A DNA stretch of 64,000 bases. Source: Diadema setosum. Its lineage: Eukaryota; Echinodermata; Echinoidea; Diadematoida; Diadematidae. Shown here in pieces: positions 11,395 to 25,292 of this stretch. The notes under the pieces were generated by a model, which saw only the letters and a list, made by a program, of their open reading frames with translations, ran no database searches and was not told where the DNA came from. The DNA lies in the NCBI RefSeq assembly GCF_964275005.1, contig NC_092701.1, positions 13,328,670 through 13,392,669 on the forward strand. Direction: 5' to 3'. Position 1 is the stretch's first letter. Every line of letters starts with the position of its first letter. The position numbers were made by a program, and so were the translations under genes.

Positions 11395-12060
11395 TGAAGA
11401 GATGACTGCTTGTATGTCTATTTTGATATACGGGTCATAATAAGAAATGTCCAATCTCGTCATTTCGTTACCTCGGCAAAACGGCAAGTTCAAAAGATGA
11501 AGATCACTGGTTGTGGCAAACTAAAAGTACATTCTAAATGGAGGTTAACAGTGATAGTGAATATCTTAGTTATGAATTGTTTTGCAATGGCCTAAGAAGT
11601 ATCGTCATTAAAAAGGAGCTACACCAATGAACCAGGCGATAGTCGATCATATTTTTGTGTACTTTAAGAAATGAAAATATGACAAGTTACGGTTTTTTCT
11701 TTAAATGCATCTTTTGAGTGCGTATGATATACAAGAAAGGTAAAAGGGTGAAGAGAAGGCTTCACGCGTAGAAGGTTTAGGGTACAATCACACAGCTCAA
11801 ATTGACTTCGAAAAATAGAGTCAAATCGCACGTATGGCAAAACAATTTAATTTTTACAACGATTTTCTATTGCACGAGCAGACTGGCGGGAGGTTTCGTT
11901 ACAAATAGGACATAAAATGAGGAACTTCATACATAAAAAGCTTTTCGTGTTTTCAATCAATGGTGACAACGGAAAAGGTCATTTAGTAGAGGCTATTATT
12001 GTGATCACCTGATAACTCTTCCATCGTTTTGAACACAAAATATCATAAAAATCATGTATT
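11144..12060. repeat. Spacer with (TTG)n microsatellite at 11360-11394
   Basis: No gene recognised. The TTG run at 11360-11394 is the only obvious low-complexity tract. Confidence 0.6.
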
Positions 12061-12432
12061 GCCCTATGATTTTTGATAGTATTGGTTGAGATGAAGAATC
12101 AGCTTTTATTTTTTTTTGCGAGATACGTTGAAACCATGTTATGAAATATGATAAAGAGCATACAATTAATTCTATGAGGAATTCAAATTCTGTTTGATGA
12201 AATTCGGTTTTGAAATAACTGAGATATCTTAAAACAAAGTAAAAGAAAGGATCTTTTGGAATATCTCAGCTATTTCAAAACCAATTTTATTAAATAAACT
12301 TTAAATTCCTCTTACAATCATATGCTCTTTCACATTGCATAAGAGGTTTCTCATTACTCAAAAATGATCTTCATAAATCGTTAGAAAGCTAAAGTCACAT
12401 CCAATCTGAATCTATACCATAGATCCCTTTAA
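12061..12432. mobile_element. Palindromic MITE, family 2, copy 1
   Basis: An imperfect palindrome: TTTGATGAAATTCGGTTTTGAAAT...GAGATATC on the left is mirrored by ATATCTCAGC...TTTCAAAACCAATTT on the right. The second copy is at 57969-58354. The right end reads CCCTTTAA, so TTAA closes the element; the left end is decayed and its boundary is approximate. No coding capacity. Confidence 0.7.
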
Positions 12433-15400
12433 CTGTAACCTTTTTTTTTTGGGGGGGGGGGGTGTGATGACATTATCACCAACACCAAATTTGCATTGTG
12501 AAGTTTGCGACAAAATATTACATGACATGTAAAGAGTTCAAATGCAAAAGTAGATATATCCACTTTTTATTTTTCTTAATTCAACTTCAAACAAGTTCAA
12601 TTTTACGTTTATTTCCATCAAACAAGATGATACATGATACAAAGCATACATTTGTCAAAACATAATTATGTTTAACGATTTGAAAGAAGAATTTGAGATA
12701 TTAGAGATATTTGTAATGATTTGAATAACATCTTCAAAAATGTTTCTTGTTATGTAGGCCTAATGAATGCAGTATCATTGGAAAGTTTATTCCATTTGAT
12801 AATGACCTTACTGTGAAATGAAAGAAAATAAATGGTGTTTATTTATTTTTCTATTAAATCCACAAGCACACCGGCCGAGTGTGAATATCCAACTCTACGG
12901 AATCTGAATTTATTTCGTTTTCAACAGCGTGCAACGCATAACCTACATCTGAGGTCGTTGTTTTTGTTTTTGGTTTAAATCAAAAAGTAACAGTCAGAAA
13001 CTCAACGATAGTATAACTCACGTAAGTTTTTTGTTTTGTTTTGTTTTGTATTGTTCTGTTTTGTTTTGTTTGGCTATGGAATATACAATAATAATCCTAT
13101 ACAATAAAGAAACTTGACCTTGACATTTTGGAAGAAATGTGATGACAAAAGTTGTTAAAAGGAAAAATAAGCTTAAAATGTAACCACGTTATATGTCTAA
13201 CATGTTTTGCTACAATCTAGCTATAATTTTGACCTTTTTTATTTTAAATTTTGATAATGATAATAATGATCATAATAATAACTATAATAATAGTGGCCTC
13301 TTATAATGCGTTAAAGTCCATCAAGAATGATGCTCATGGCGCTCTTACATAACCAGCACGAACAGTACATAATACGACCATACAATATTCAAATATTATA
13401 ACTTATCAGAGCAATTGAAATAGTCCTCGATATCTCCTTTCCGACTATTATGAAGAGGCAGGGGTTTGGACGAAATAAGAAAAATCTTTTTCCTTGATAG
13501 ACATGTGCCATTTGTTTCGTAAGTTTGCTTCATAAATATTACACAAAAGATAACTGATTCTTCAACACGGAGCTTTTTTGATGAATGATATAATACTTAC
13601 ATTGTTGATCAGTTTCTTCACGTGGACTGCATTGTGACTGTGAGAACCATCACATCGCTTTCTTGTCCTTAGCATTTTTTTCATTCCATTTCATATATAG
13701 TAATGTTTATCTAAAGGTGGTGTAAGTTTATATTTTCTTTTGCAGGCAGCAACTTTGTGTTTAGAAGCAATGGCTTTCTTGTGACCATAATTATAAAGTA
13801 ATGACTGCTTTATGCACTCTTGGTGCATAAATATCTCTAAGATTAATTATGTTTGTTTTATGTTAGTTTTGTCTGGGGCAAATTATTTGTATAGGGCCCC
13901 TGTTTTCTCTCTCTTTTCCTTTTTTCTTTAAAACAGCAACAACAACACTTTTGGTCACAGTATAGCTTCACATGGAGAATTAACTTTTGGCTAAGCTGTT
14001 TATTTGCATAGCACGAAGACAAAAATAATGACTCCCTTTACATTCTCAAAGATGATATATGGAAGATGGACATTTTGTTTAAGATACAGCCTTTTTGTTT
14101 AAAATTGACAAATGACTTTATTACTGAAATGTACACCAGGCCCCATTTTGCCTGTGCATTTAACCATTATTATATGCAAACAACATGCATGGTTTATTGT
14201 GTAATAATTTTTAGTCCATTGATGATACACATCGCTAACTGATTGTGACAAAGATGACCATGAAAGCAAAAAGGAAAATCAAAGTAACTGGGACAGAATA
14301 AAATGTGATGGAATTTCCTGTTTTAAAGAAATGTGCTTGCTGACAGCACCTTTTTTTAACATTCTTTTAGCAGTTTAATTCGCTTGAAAAATAAGACTGT
14401 TTGTAGACAACTTAACGTGTTAGCAATGCATCCATGTGAACACTGGCATGCCAGCATTTTAAACAAATTCTTTCGGAATTCCTCGCAAATATGATGGTAG
14501 GTGTACATGTGCAACCTCGCAGAGATTACGACACTGGTATACGGCCATCACTGCATGCTCGCTAGTGACTTATTGCTGATAGAATTTCTTCAGGGCAACA
14601 GCATACGGTACAGCGATATCTGAGAGCAATGTGCTCGAGTGCATGGCAAGCAAGCAAATGAGTTTGCCTCTGCGGTAACGGCCAAGTTTAGATTTCCGTT
14701 TTCGACCACAGCAAGCAGGGTTTGGCCTCGCCCCGTTGTACTAATACTTCTGTATTAGTTTCGTCAATTTCATATGCCAGTGTTTCCCAGGACAGACTGC
14801 ACAACAGCATCTCAGTTGCGAAGTCAAGGGAAAAGTGAGGTAGGTAGAAGAATTGCAATTTCAGTAGTCTGAGCCCAGATCGTGGTGAGTTGATATCTCC
14901 CACCTATACTTCCGAACGAGATCTTATTTCATACATGTAATGAGGGTTGATCAGTATAATCGAAAACATACAATTATGGCATACTTTTAATACACGGGAA
15001 AGCTTACTGTTTAAACTGATTTGCAAAGATATAATGCAGTCATTCGTAAATGTTGGAAATGTTCAGTTACTTGTATGCCAATAAGGAACTTCTTACCACC
15101 GCTATGTCTTGCTGTCCGTACACATAAGTTGTAAAGGAATCTTGGGGCACAGTATAGCAGAGCAACACATGCCATTAAACAATTCAAACAGGCTGTTCCC
15201 TCTTCACGCAAGCAAGTGCTTTGGGTGGGAGGGGTTTGAAAGTGGAACAAATTGACCCAAAGTTCACCACTATGCTGAATTCACAGAGATGAGTTTATTA
15301 TATCTATGTTCAGGTCTGAGAAGGCAGTAAAGCAAATTACTATAGAAATTAGGAATCATTACCGTGATTACGGTTTAATCTTGTATGGACGACAACGATT

Positions 15401-15618
15401 CTCTGTGTAGACCCTAAACGGGAGCAGCCCAAAGATATAGTGCCAGTTAAGTAGTGGTGGTATAGTAGACAGCAAAATATATTTTTCATCATATGAACCG
15501 ATCGGTGAGGGAACAATCAGAATGATTGGTGTTGATTGGTCTGCCTTTCATGCCAGTCCTTATTTTTTGCTGCATATTACCCGATGGACTCTCGGACAGG
15601 CGGCACAATATGGCAGCT
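12433..15618. other. Spacer with homopolymer tracts and a dispersed AAT repeat
   Basis: No gene recognised. Contents include a T-run joined to a G-run of about 12 at 12440-12462 and a (TTTTG)n tract at 13027-13072. At 13252-13350 there is an AAT-rich run followed by AGTGGCCTCTTATAATGCG and GCTCATGGCGCT. The same AAT + GTGGC...GCTCATGGCGCT arrangement recurs at 51531-51610, so it is a dispersed repeat. The remainder is AT-rich and featureless. Confidence 0.5.
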
Positions 15619-15810
15619 GCTGTAGTTCAGTGGATAAGAGCACAGAATATCACATCTCTGGTTCGAATCCCCCTGGCAGCTGTAGGTGTGCCCTGTAGGC
15701 AAGTGACTTTATCATCATTGCTTAGTTATTGTGCGTGGACTTGAAGTCCCCTGGCTGTTTGCTCACAAGCATTCATTACCTCCTTAGCGGCCATGTAATC
15801 ATAATACAAA
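15619..15810 (+). mobile_element. tRNA-derived SINE
   Basis: Carries an A-box-like TAGTTCAGTGGATAAGAGC and a B-box GGTTCGAATCC about 35 bp apart, as in RNA polymerase III promoters of tRNA-derived SINEs. Downstream is GTAGGCAAGTGACTTTATCATC, resembling a module common in invertebrate tRNA-SINEs. The flanks carry a matching ATGGCAGCT (15610-15618 and 15811-15819), a likely target-site duplication. The T-stem does not pair fully, so this is not a working tRNA gene. Confidence 0.72.
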
Positions 15811-15819
15811 ATGGCAGCT

Positions 15820-18800
15820 CATACACTCTTACGCCTAGGTCATAACGACTATCTAGGATAAGCGGGTATGCTAACGATCATCAATGCTATTGAATGATAG
15901 GAAGACTCCTATAATATTTAAAGGAAAATAGAGGAAATTTCTGTTTGTTTATTGTTGTTTTTTTCATTCCCTACCTCGTAACCCGCAAGAAAGTTTGGAA
16001 TGTATTGGTCTGAGCCGAATGTTGCTTCCAGACTACCTAAAATGTGATAGGAATAAAAAAAAAGGACCAGATCGTGAGCAGTGGGAGTCATTATAGGCGA
16101 CTGTAAGTTAAATCATTCAGCGGATGACAGTGTAGCTAAAAACAAATTTTGGCGACTCTTTATTTGTGCCAGCCTCGACTTCTTTCCCATCTTAATTTGG
16201 CTGCCACTTGTATGACCAACTTGCGATAGCATTTATGCCCGCTTATAATGACATTACTATCACTTTAGATATAGGCCTAATCGACGTTCACTGGGGATTT
16301 ATTAAATGTACAGTTAACTTCTCAAGTAACTGTGGCCATTTTGTCTATACTTGGGTTCCATGGGGCGCAATTTCTTTAAATTTTCTTGCTTGCCATAATT
16401 GCACCCACAAGAGTTTGGTAGTCAGTTGTGCAAGATTAGGCAACTTCGCGAATTTCCAGAAAGGTGTGAGAGCTACAAAACAATCAATAGCCCAGTAAGT
16501 GTTAATTTGATCATTTCCAAGTAAAGAGGAATATAAGCCCGCATGAGTTATGACAGATGGTGATATATTCCACGACGGTTTGAGAAACTGCTGCCTTTCT
16601 TCCGTTGCGTAGTATTTTACGGGTACCAGCAAGAAGACAAGCACATGATAGCTAGTGCCCCTATTTTGCACTAATCTTCTTTCTCAAGCATTTTATAGGC
16701 ACAAGGACATAACATCAGTAGACTAGTTATTCCGTCGTTATGGTCTCAAAGAGGCAATCCTGGCTTGGTTCTTTGAGAGCTCATAGTCTCCTAAACCCAA
16801 GCAGTTTTTGTGAAATAATGATAATTCAAAAAGAGTTTATCACCACGTAACTGACGCTGTCTGAAATCAACTTGTACAGGAAAAGATAACTTGCCGTCCG
16901 AGGTTTCAATTTAGGTAACGTAACGGGTAGATTTCCAAAGAAATCAAGCGAACTGAACCACTTTACTGAAGGATAATTCTTGTAATTTGTGAATATCGAA
17001 ATCTTCGGACAATAAAGGGTAAACGACTTTGCTCTATCAATAAAAAAAAGAGCTGTGAGGAATGCTTACACTGGTTTGTTTTCATTTTATGTTATATTCC
17101 TACCAAGAGACAAATTTGGGCAGATTACCGTTTTTCAATAGAATACATTTAATCAATGTATTTTCCCACGTTTTTCTCACTTTTCAATTTCAGTTTATCT
17201 CAGCAACTTTTTTTTTCAAGAATACAATGTATAAACGAAAATACAATGACACACCCTGGTAAAATGACATTTTCTAAGGAAAATTAAGTGTTTAAACAAA
17301 TTCAATGAATCATTAGGAACAAAATACAGTTAATTATTGTTACATTATGTTCAGCATTGCAGTGGTTGTCAAAATAAACGTGTGTAATAATGTTTAACGA
17401 GATGGCAGTCCTTTCCTGACAAAACTATTCTGAAATACTATTCTCAAGGATTATACTCGCAACTAACGGGGATGTGATGTGCAAGTGCATTGGGGTATTA
17501 CTAATGACCACACTTTATCTTGCTTTGATTTATTAAAAAAAAAAAATCATAGGGTGTACTTCAGGGGACCTAACACATATACAAATTTGTTGTAACTATC
17601 AATACTACACTATATTCGACATATTTTTAAATACATTTATTCATGTTTTTCAAGGGCAATATTCATATATCAGCATTAACTTTGATTTTCTCTTAAAATG
17701 GGTATAAAAATGTGAATTGTTTCGAATGATTAAGGAGAGCATTCCATAAATCCATGGTGCCTTAAAAATTAATGCGCCAACAGGATTTGTGGGCTGTTTA
17801 AATGGATACTATTTTACTGCACGACCTTATAAAAACTATAGTAGCTGATTCAGGAAATATGTGGAAAAAATGGCTTTACATAATGAAACACACTCTTTAT
17901 CATAATTTCTTTAACTTAATTAGGAGCTCTAAGCTCTAAGCTCTAAGCTCTCAAAATTTGCAAAGTGAATAATGGGAAAGAAAATTAATCAAATATAATA
18001 CATGATATTGCACAGAACATCTCGGTGTTAAGAATGCATTAAAAAACTTTTATCTTACTGTTTCCTTGAAAATCAATGTCTGTAGTTTCCCCTTGAGTTT
18101 TTCTCTCAGGATTTTATTTTTAAACATGCATATAACATTTTGCATTGGATTGACAAATTGCCCTATACACATCGACGTAATAAACACCGATTATTCAACG
18201 TTTTAGTACTAGGGTACTAGTAATTGAACTCGATCCGACGTCCTCCTGACAGGGGATATATCCACTGGACATTTTATTGCTGAAGTCATATCCGTACATA
18301 TATCGGAATTAAGGATCCAAAAACGTCTTAAATGAATATCGTGCCATAACAGACACAATAAGCTTATATGAGCTGTAATAACATGCAAGTGATACAGAAC
18401 TAACTCCTTCAAAACGTGAACACTCTTTGGTTTCTTTCTTCTTTTTTTTTTTCATCTCTACAATTTTGAGGCATTGTTATCAATAGTATACACTCATGTA
18501 AAATCATCCCACCCCTTTAAATTTGAATGTCTAAGAGATGACTACAAACAGTTTAATAGCTTACAGCAAAATATACAGGCACAGACATCACAATAATAAA
18601 AATAGCAGAACATTAAATGAAAACAATTGCAATGAAAATGAAAACAAGTGCATAATACACTTTCTAGAATGACACCTATACTTTTAGTTCCTAGTAGTTA
18701 CATCAAATGTGCTGAGTTAATGCTTACTTCAAAATTAACAAATGCACAAAAAATTTATGATCTCATATGTCGAATTGCATAAGAACTCATGATCTTTAAA

Positions 18801-21426
18801 TCAGAATCATTGTTTGCCGCATATACCAGGCATAACAACATGTACTAACGGCACATTCTATCTCCACATGTCTACGTGACATCTTGTGATGTCACGTGTT
18901 TCTCCTTTTCTGCTCTATATTAGTATGTTTATTATGTTAAACGGTCATGTGCATGTATATAGGACAGTGGAACTTTTGACTTTCATTTTTGTTCAGCCAC
19001 ATTTCACTCGTCATTAACGGTACATGGCAGAAATATTTGGATCTTATCCCTTCGCGTCCGGTAAAGTGATCAAAATGTTTATCAAGAATTAATAACGGTG
19101 TTTCAGTCCATAGATCCGGGATAGTAGCACTGCACTATAAGGACTATAGGGGCTACTTTCAGGGAGTTGACGGTGTGTTTCATGAACGAACTGTGATTCC
19201 ACTAAGATTCTGTTCATAATATTTTTATGCATTGCAAATCCTTTCTTGCAAGCTTGTCTTACATCTTGCACATTAGACTGTATCACATTAATTGAAAATG
19301 CAAATATCACGCCTTATATTTGAGTTCTAGCGTCATGGACTTCTTGAATGACTGAAGTCAGCATTATTTTGATGAATTTCTGCAGATTTATTCATATTTT
19401 TTAATGCGTGCAGATCATGTAGAACAGAAAACATGAGTTTACTAGGCAGAAAGACCACTACTTTAATTTACGACATAACAGTTACCACTGACATAACAGA
19501 CGTACCACAATAAGATTAATATTTTCGAATCATAGGCTATTTCAAATAATGTCAGCTAACATAATAAGAATAAGAGATAATCTTATCATAAACACTCCGT
19601 CCCATATTCATCATAAGGTGAGCGAGATGGTTTAATCTCTCTTCTGTTCTAAGTTATATAATTTCTGTATGTTTTACTTCACACTGATCTATATTCTTGC
19701 TATACATTACATGGGAGAAGATGAAACAGAAGGTGGACGTGTTGAACTCCAAACACGCAGGTGCCGCGGAACATTTGTATGTTTGTTTGTTTGTTTTCGT
19801 CGGGGGGGGGGGGGGTGCTCGACTTTTGCTGAGGCAAAGGATCATCAATGATCATGCTAGCTCCCTTCACCTTTATGGAAATGAGACATTATCAAGGCGC
19901 AAAAACTCTCACGTGTTTTCTGGTGTCGATTCCCCCCCCCCCCCCCCCCGCCCCCCGAATTTTCCCCGTTTTTATTTAAGAGCCAAAATGTGTTGGGGGG
20001 GGGGGGGGAGGGGGAGGCTGCGGTCCTGATAATTATGTCTGTGTATAGGAAAAGGTACCACAAAAATCTTATAACATATACGTGATATGCGTGGATTACG
20101 TGACTAGGGATGAACACCGCACGAGAACAATCTATTTACGCGTGACCGGGCAAGCTCCGGAAATTGAAGGAGACGAAGGTACCCGCTTGTGCGGCAGAAA
20201 TGCGCAGAGACCAGCATGACTGAAAGAAACAAAGCAACTTTGTGTCCATTCCGCGGAGAGAGAGACACACACACACGGCATTCAAACAGGCCAGGATGAT
20301 TGACCTATGTTAACTCATCACGTCTTTTCACCCACCGGCAAGAAATTGTCATTTTCATTGGCTAAACATCAACTCTATTCCATCACAACCAAAGGCTCCT
20401 CTAAGCGATTGCGATCGCTTTGGCGAATGTGCACCTTTTTCACATTTTGTCTTCTACGTAAGAAAGCAGACCGAGCAGCAATCATCCAAATTGACTTTGA
20501 TTTCGATTGCTCCCATTAGATTTAAGGGTGATGTTCCGATGTACACATATAAACGGGAGCTTGCATGGGGGTTCGCCTGTGAATCAATAATTGGCGAGGT
20601 TGACTTATTCGGTGTAGAGGGCAGTTGCAGCTAAAAGAGAAAAAAATGGTGGTTGTCCATTTCGCGTTGGGTCTTTCACAGATCGGAAATTTATCAAGAC
20701 AGTTAGAGGATTCAAGCTGTCTAGATGGACATCATCTAGGTTTTGGAGTCAGGATCATACCCTTTAGATTTTCTGGATTTTCTGCAATTCGCTTCTATCC
20801 ATTCCTGCTTGTGCATGACATTAAACATACTTTCAAGGGAGGTGCAATGCTGCGAAGTACCACAGTGTTTGGGTGCCTTTAACGTATTTCGGAAATTATG
20901 CAGTAAGTAAGGAACTAATGGATCGATTATCGGAACAAACATCAACGTCCTGATTTTAATCTTTCTTAATCACGATTGTTTCCTTCAGTTCAATTCCCGG
21001 GTATTTCCCAAAGAGCGTGATGACATGATTTACAGGTAGCAACACTTTTGGCAGGACGAGGTGATACTATGAGCTTTCACTTTCGCTCTCAATAGGTTTG
21101 ACCTACTGCTATAAGCTCGGGGGTTTTCACTTCCCAAATTGCCCACGTTCTATGTAATTCTTTACCAAACAGTAAACCAGGATTTTATCCGCATTCATTT
21201 TTTAATTTGTAGTCTTTAAACATAAGGTTGCTTTGCTGTTGAGAACATTCGATGAGCTTTTCGCCTCGGTACAGTTAGAAGCTACTGGCTCTCGCTCGGT
21301 GGTGCACGCACGCATGAATCAAAGAGCTAGGCACGGGGTCAGCCAAGTATTATACCTAGGCTCACTGAGAATACCTATTGTTAAGAACCATTCCCCAAAC
21401 GAACTTACTCTCATTTTGTTGTACAG
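15820..21426. other. Spacer upstream of FMO-B
   Basis: No gene recognised in 5.6 kb. Small structures: four tandem AGCTCTA units at 17925-17952; CAACTTTTTTTTTCAAGAATACA near 17202, which recurs near 43250; G and C homopolymers at 19801, 19932 and 19994; a GA/CA run near 20258. The tract TTTTGTTGTACAG ending at 21426 looks like a splice acceptor, so FMO-B probably has an untranslated first exon somewhere in this spacer. Confidence 0.5.
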
Positions 21427-21455
21427 GTTGCATAGACTGAAGAGGAATTGACAAG

Positions 21456-24400
21456 ATGGCCGTCAAGCGTGTTGCTGTGATCGGTGCTGGTGTAAGTGGA
21501 CTCGTCGCAATCAAGTCGTGCGTAGAGGATGGACTCGAACCAGTGTGCTTCGAAAGAGAGGACCAAGTTGGTAAGAGGCGCATGTCCAATAATAAATACA
21601 CTGTATCTGAAGTTTCAGTCTGGTCTATTGGACACAAAAGAGACATAGGCCTATTTCAGTAATCGATGTGGTTGTGAATATGTCCTTTTTTCATCAGCAT
21701 TCCGTGTATATACCTTGTTTATTTGATTCGCAGTATGTACCTAGAGGAAACACGAACAGTTCCAGTGAAAAGAACCCAACTGGAGCAATATCTGTAGAGG
21801 CCTTGACTTACCGTTAATGTTCCCGGGAAGAAAATACATATGGGAAAATACGCGGCACATAGAAATTGTTCTTTAGTGTATAAGGTAAAGGATGACATTC
21901 CACGGTTAAAGGCATAATTTACCATTTGCAGATGAAAGCATTAGTGCTATAAAATAGTTCTAAAATGTGAGTTAGGGATAGAAACAACCACTGTCAAAAT
22001 TTGAATCCGTATAATCGATGTTAAGTGTTGTTAAATACACAAAATGTGAACAATAGTTATAATGAAAAATTTTCCAGACTAAACCGTATACAGTTACGGT
22101 TTATTGAGAAAAACCCTGATATCTCCTTATATTTTAGGTTTTATTGCAAATATTTCATATGGTAGGATGTTTTATGATGCAACAGACCTACACATATGCA
22201 TCAAATATGATATCTTGAAAATTTTTGAAATCACTGCTCCCAAAGGTAAACTGGACCTTTAAAGTGCTAGTGTAGTTAAAGGAGACCTCCGGATAATTTT
22301 CAGATTTTTACATTTGAACAACTATAAATTAGTTATACAGAGGACAGAGTTTCAGAATTTGTGATGATTGGGATGAAAAAATGAGAATATTTTCAAAATT
22401 TAGAATAAATTGCAATGAACAAGGATGATGACATGGCAGAGTCACCATAAGAATGCATGAGTTGGGGCTCAAGGAAGCAGAACAAAAGAAGAAGGCATGC
22501 ATAGATTATACACAGGTGAACTCGCAAGCAAGCGGCTTTGTAATGGAATTACACTGCTACATTTCTGAAATATGTGAACCTCCTATGTCATCATCCTTGT
22601 TCAGTGTAATTTGTTTAAGGTTTTTCAAAGTATTGTTTCTCTGCTCAAGAACCATAGTAAATTCCACAAATCTATACATGGAGTTGTCGATTTATGTACT
22701 ACATGATGTGAAATTATGAAAATCGTCTGGAATATCCCTTTAAGTGTTAATACTTGTAGACCAGGTAGCGCGTTTAATAGAGTTAGATTTTTTTCTCTCT
22801 CTCTAAATGAGAAGTCAATCTATCATACATTATTTTGTTTGGGTTTTTGTGTGTGTGTTTCTCTTGGCATGGCACAGGTGGTGTCTGGGTGTTCAGAGAC
22901 GAGGTGAGAACTGAACACGAAGAAAGCGCCCTCTATCACGCTCTAGTAACCAACTCCAGCAAAGAAATGATGTGCTACAGTGACTTCCCATTCCCGAAGG
23001 ACTGTCCTCCGTACATCCCGGGAAAGCAGCTCGGCCAGTACTACAAGGACTACGCGGAAAAATTCGGTCTCTTGCAATATATCCGTTTCGGAACTTCCGT
23101 GCTAAATGTCGAGGAGGCAGCTGACTACGACACCACGGGACGGTGGTCTGTCACCACCCGCGGGTCGGGCGGAGAGAGCACGGAAGTCTTCGACGCCGTC
23201 ATGGTTTGTACAGGCATGTTCAGTCAGGCCAAAATCCCGACGTACCCTGGCCAAGATGAGTTCGAGGGGGACATCCTCCACAGCAATGACTACAGGAAGT
23301 CAGATGGATTCGAGGGGAAAACTGTGCTCGTCGTTGGTTAGTTGATCTCGTCCTAATTTTTTATTCATTATCTATTACGTGTTAAATTGACTTCTCCACA
23401 TAATTGTTGCCTTTATTTCCTTACAAGCAACAAGGAAGGAACTGAACGTGAGCCGAAAGTTCTTGAAACAAAAATAACAAGACTATATGTGGTTAGTGGC
23501 TGTAAGGACATAACTTGATTGCTCCACCATGACACCTGATCATTCGGAGATGTATAATACCTGCATCAATTTTTTTGTCTGTAATACAAACACGCATTCC
23601 GCAGCATAACATTGATTGTTAAGAGTTTCCCATTCCCACCCCACCCCTCCCTAGAAGGGAGTTGATTAAGTAGAATTAGGTTCGGGAAGAAGGTGAAGTT
23701 AGGGACTAGTATAAGTGTCTAATTCCATGTATTGTATTCTTTTTAAATCTGAATTCGAGGAAAATATCACAGATCTCATAGTGTCATTACATTTGCTTAG
23801 ATTAAGATAGCTCTCTATATAAAATAAGTTCTTTACATTTGTGATGAAAATGAATTTTGATGAAGAGGTAATAAATGAAAACGCCTCGCTCATTTAATTT
23901 TTTACCGATTTTGTGCGTGTGTCTGCTCAATAGGTGGTTCTCATTCAGCTGGTGATGTAGCTGTGGATACGAGTCGGAAATCGAAGAAGGTACGAAATTT
24001 GTACACCTATTATGTGCTTGTAATGTTACGAAAGTCTAGTTGGTGGGAGGACAAAAGTTTGCAAATCAATCCGATCTTAATAAGGAAAAGTTTGAGCGAT
24101 TTCCAGCTCCGAGCAAACGTTGCTAAGGTGGAAGGTTACCAGCAGAAACATGAACCTCCACAAGTGTCTTTTTTTAATGTCCTGAAATATTTTCTACGAT
24201 GAAAATAAGATATAACATTTTGCGTGATTTTATTATGGAGACTACTTTCTACGAGTTTCGCTAGTTGTTAAAAAAAAAAGAAATAAAAATTGACCTGAAT
24301 TTGGCTCTTTCGTGCGATAAAATTGTTATGCAAGTATTAAGTTCGTTGTTGATCTTGCTATGAATGGATTTTCAATAGGCCAACGTCACATGACGAGCCT

Positions 24401-25259
24401 AGGTTTCAGCATTGTACAAAATGGGATTTTCTTCATCGAGTTCTTGCCTTTTGATAAAAACTCAAATTTATGATTTATTCGTTTTTAGTACAGTTTTATC
24501 ACATATTTTCTGAAAATTGATACCAGGATATAAAAACGTTAGTCTACAAAGAAGGGTGGATGTCCTTGAATATGACGGTAATAAAAACTTATTGCTGGTG
24601 ACAAGAATAAGTTCGATACCTGAACCTGTATTACTCAAAAATTTAGTGTCGTCATCTGAAGATTTTGATTTTAATGTTTCGTCTCTGTGCTTAACAGTGA
24701 TATCAGCATGATCAGTGTGATCAGCTATCATAATCTGAATTAGATTTTCTTTTCCAAGCTTTGTTGCATATATTATGTTGGTTTCCACTAGGGGTTGTTT
24801 GTCATCTCATATACTTCGTCAGCGCTTGATATTACGTAATAGAAAAAGCAATTATTTACATGAATGTCTCGTTTTATTGCCCAGACAAAGGTCACCATAG
24901 TGTTGACATTTGTCTCAATCCCCGCAGAATTAAGACAAGTGGAACTAATAGTGATAAACAACCGAAAACCATACCAATTTTCGTTATAGCGTAGATACAT
25001 TGTATAAGGTTACTGAGTTCTGCAAACGCATTTATTCCTGTGTAAGTGTCGTTATCAATATTGGAATTATACAAAATGGTGATGCTGATGATTTTTATCA
25101 TCGGTAGTGGTAGTTGTAGGGTCTATAAGGAAGTAGGCCTAGCAGCAGTAGTGATAACAGCAGCAGCAGCAGCAGCAGCAGTATCCATAATAGTAGAAAT
25201 GCTAGTAGAACGTAATAGTAGTAATAGTAGTAGTAGTAGAAGAAGAAGAAGAAGAATTA

Positions 25260-25292
<33 letters not shown>

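Noticed and set aside
15619-15690. Possible functional tRNA gene with A and B boxes
   Set aside because: The T-stem does not pair, no acceptor stem closes, and flanking direct repeats plus a SINE-type tail point to a SINE.
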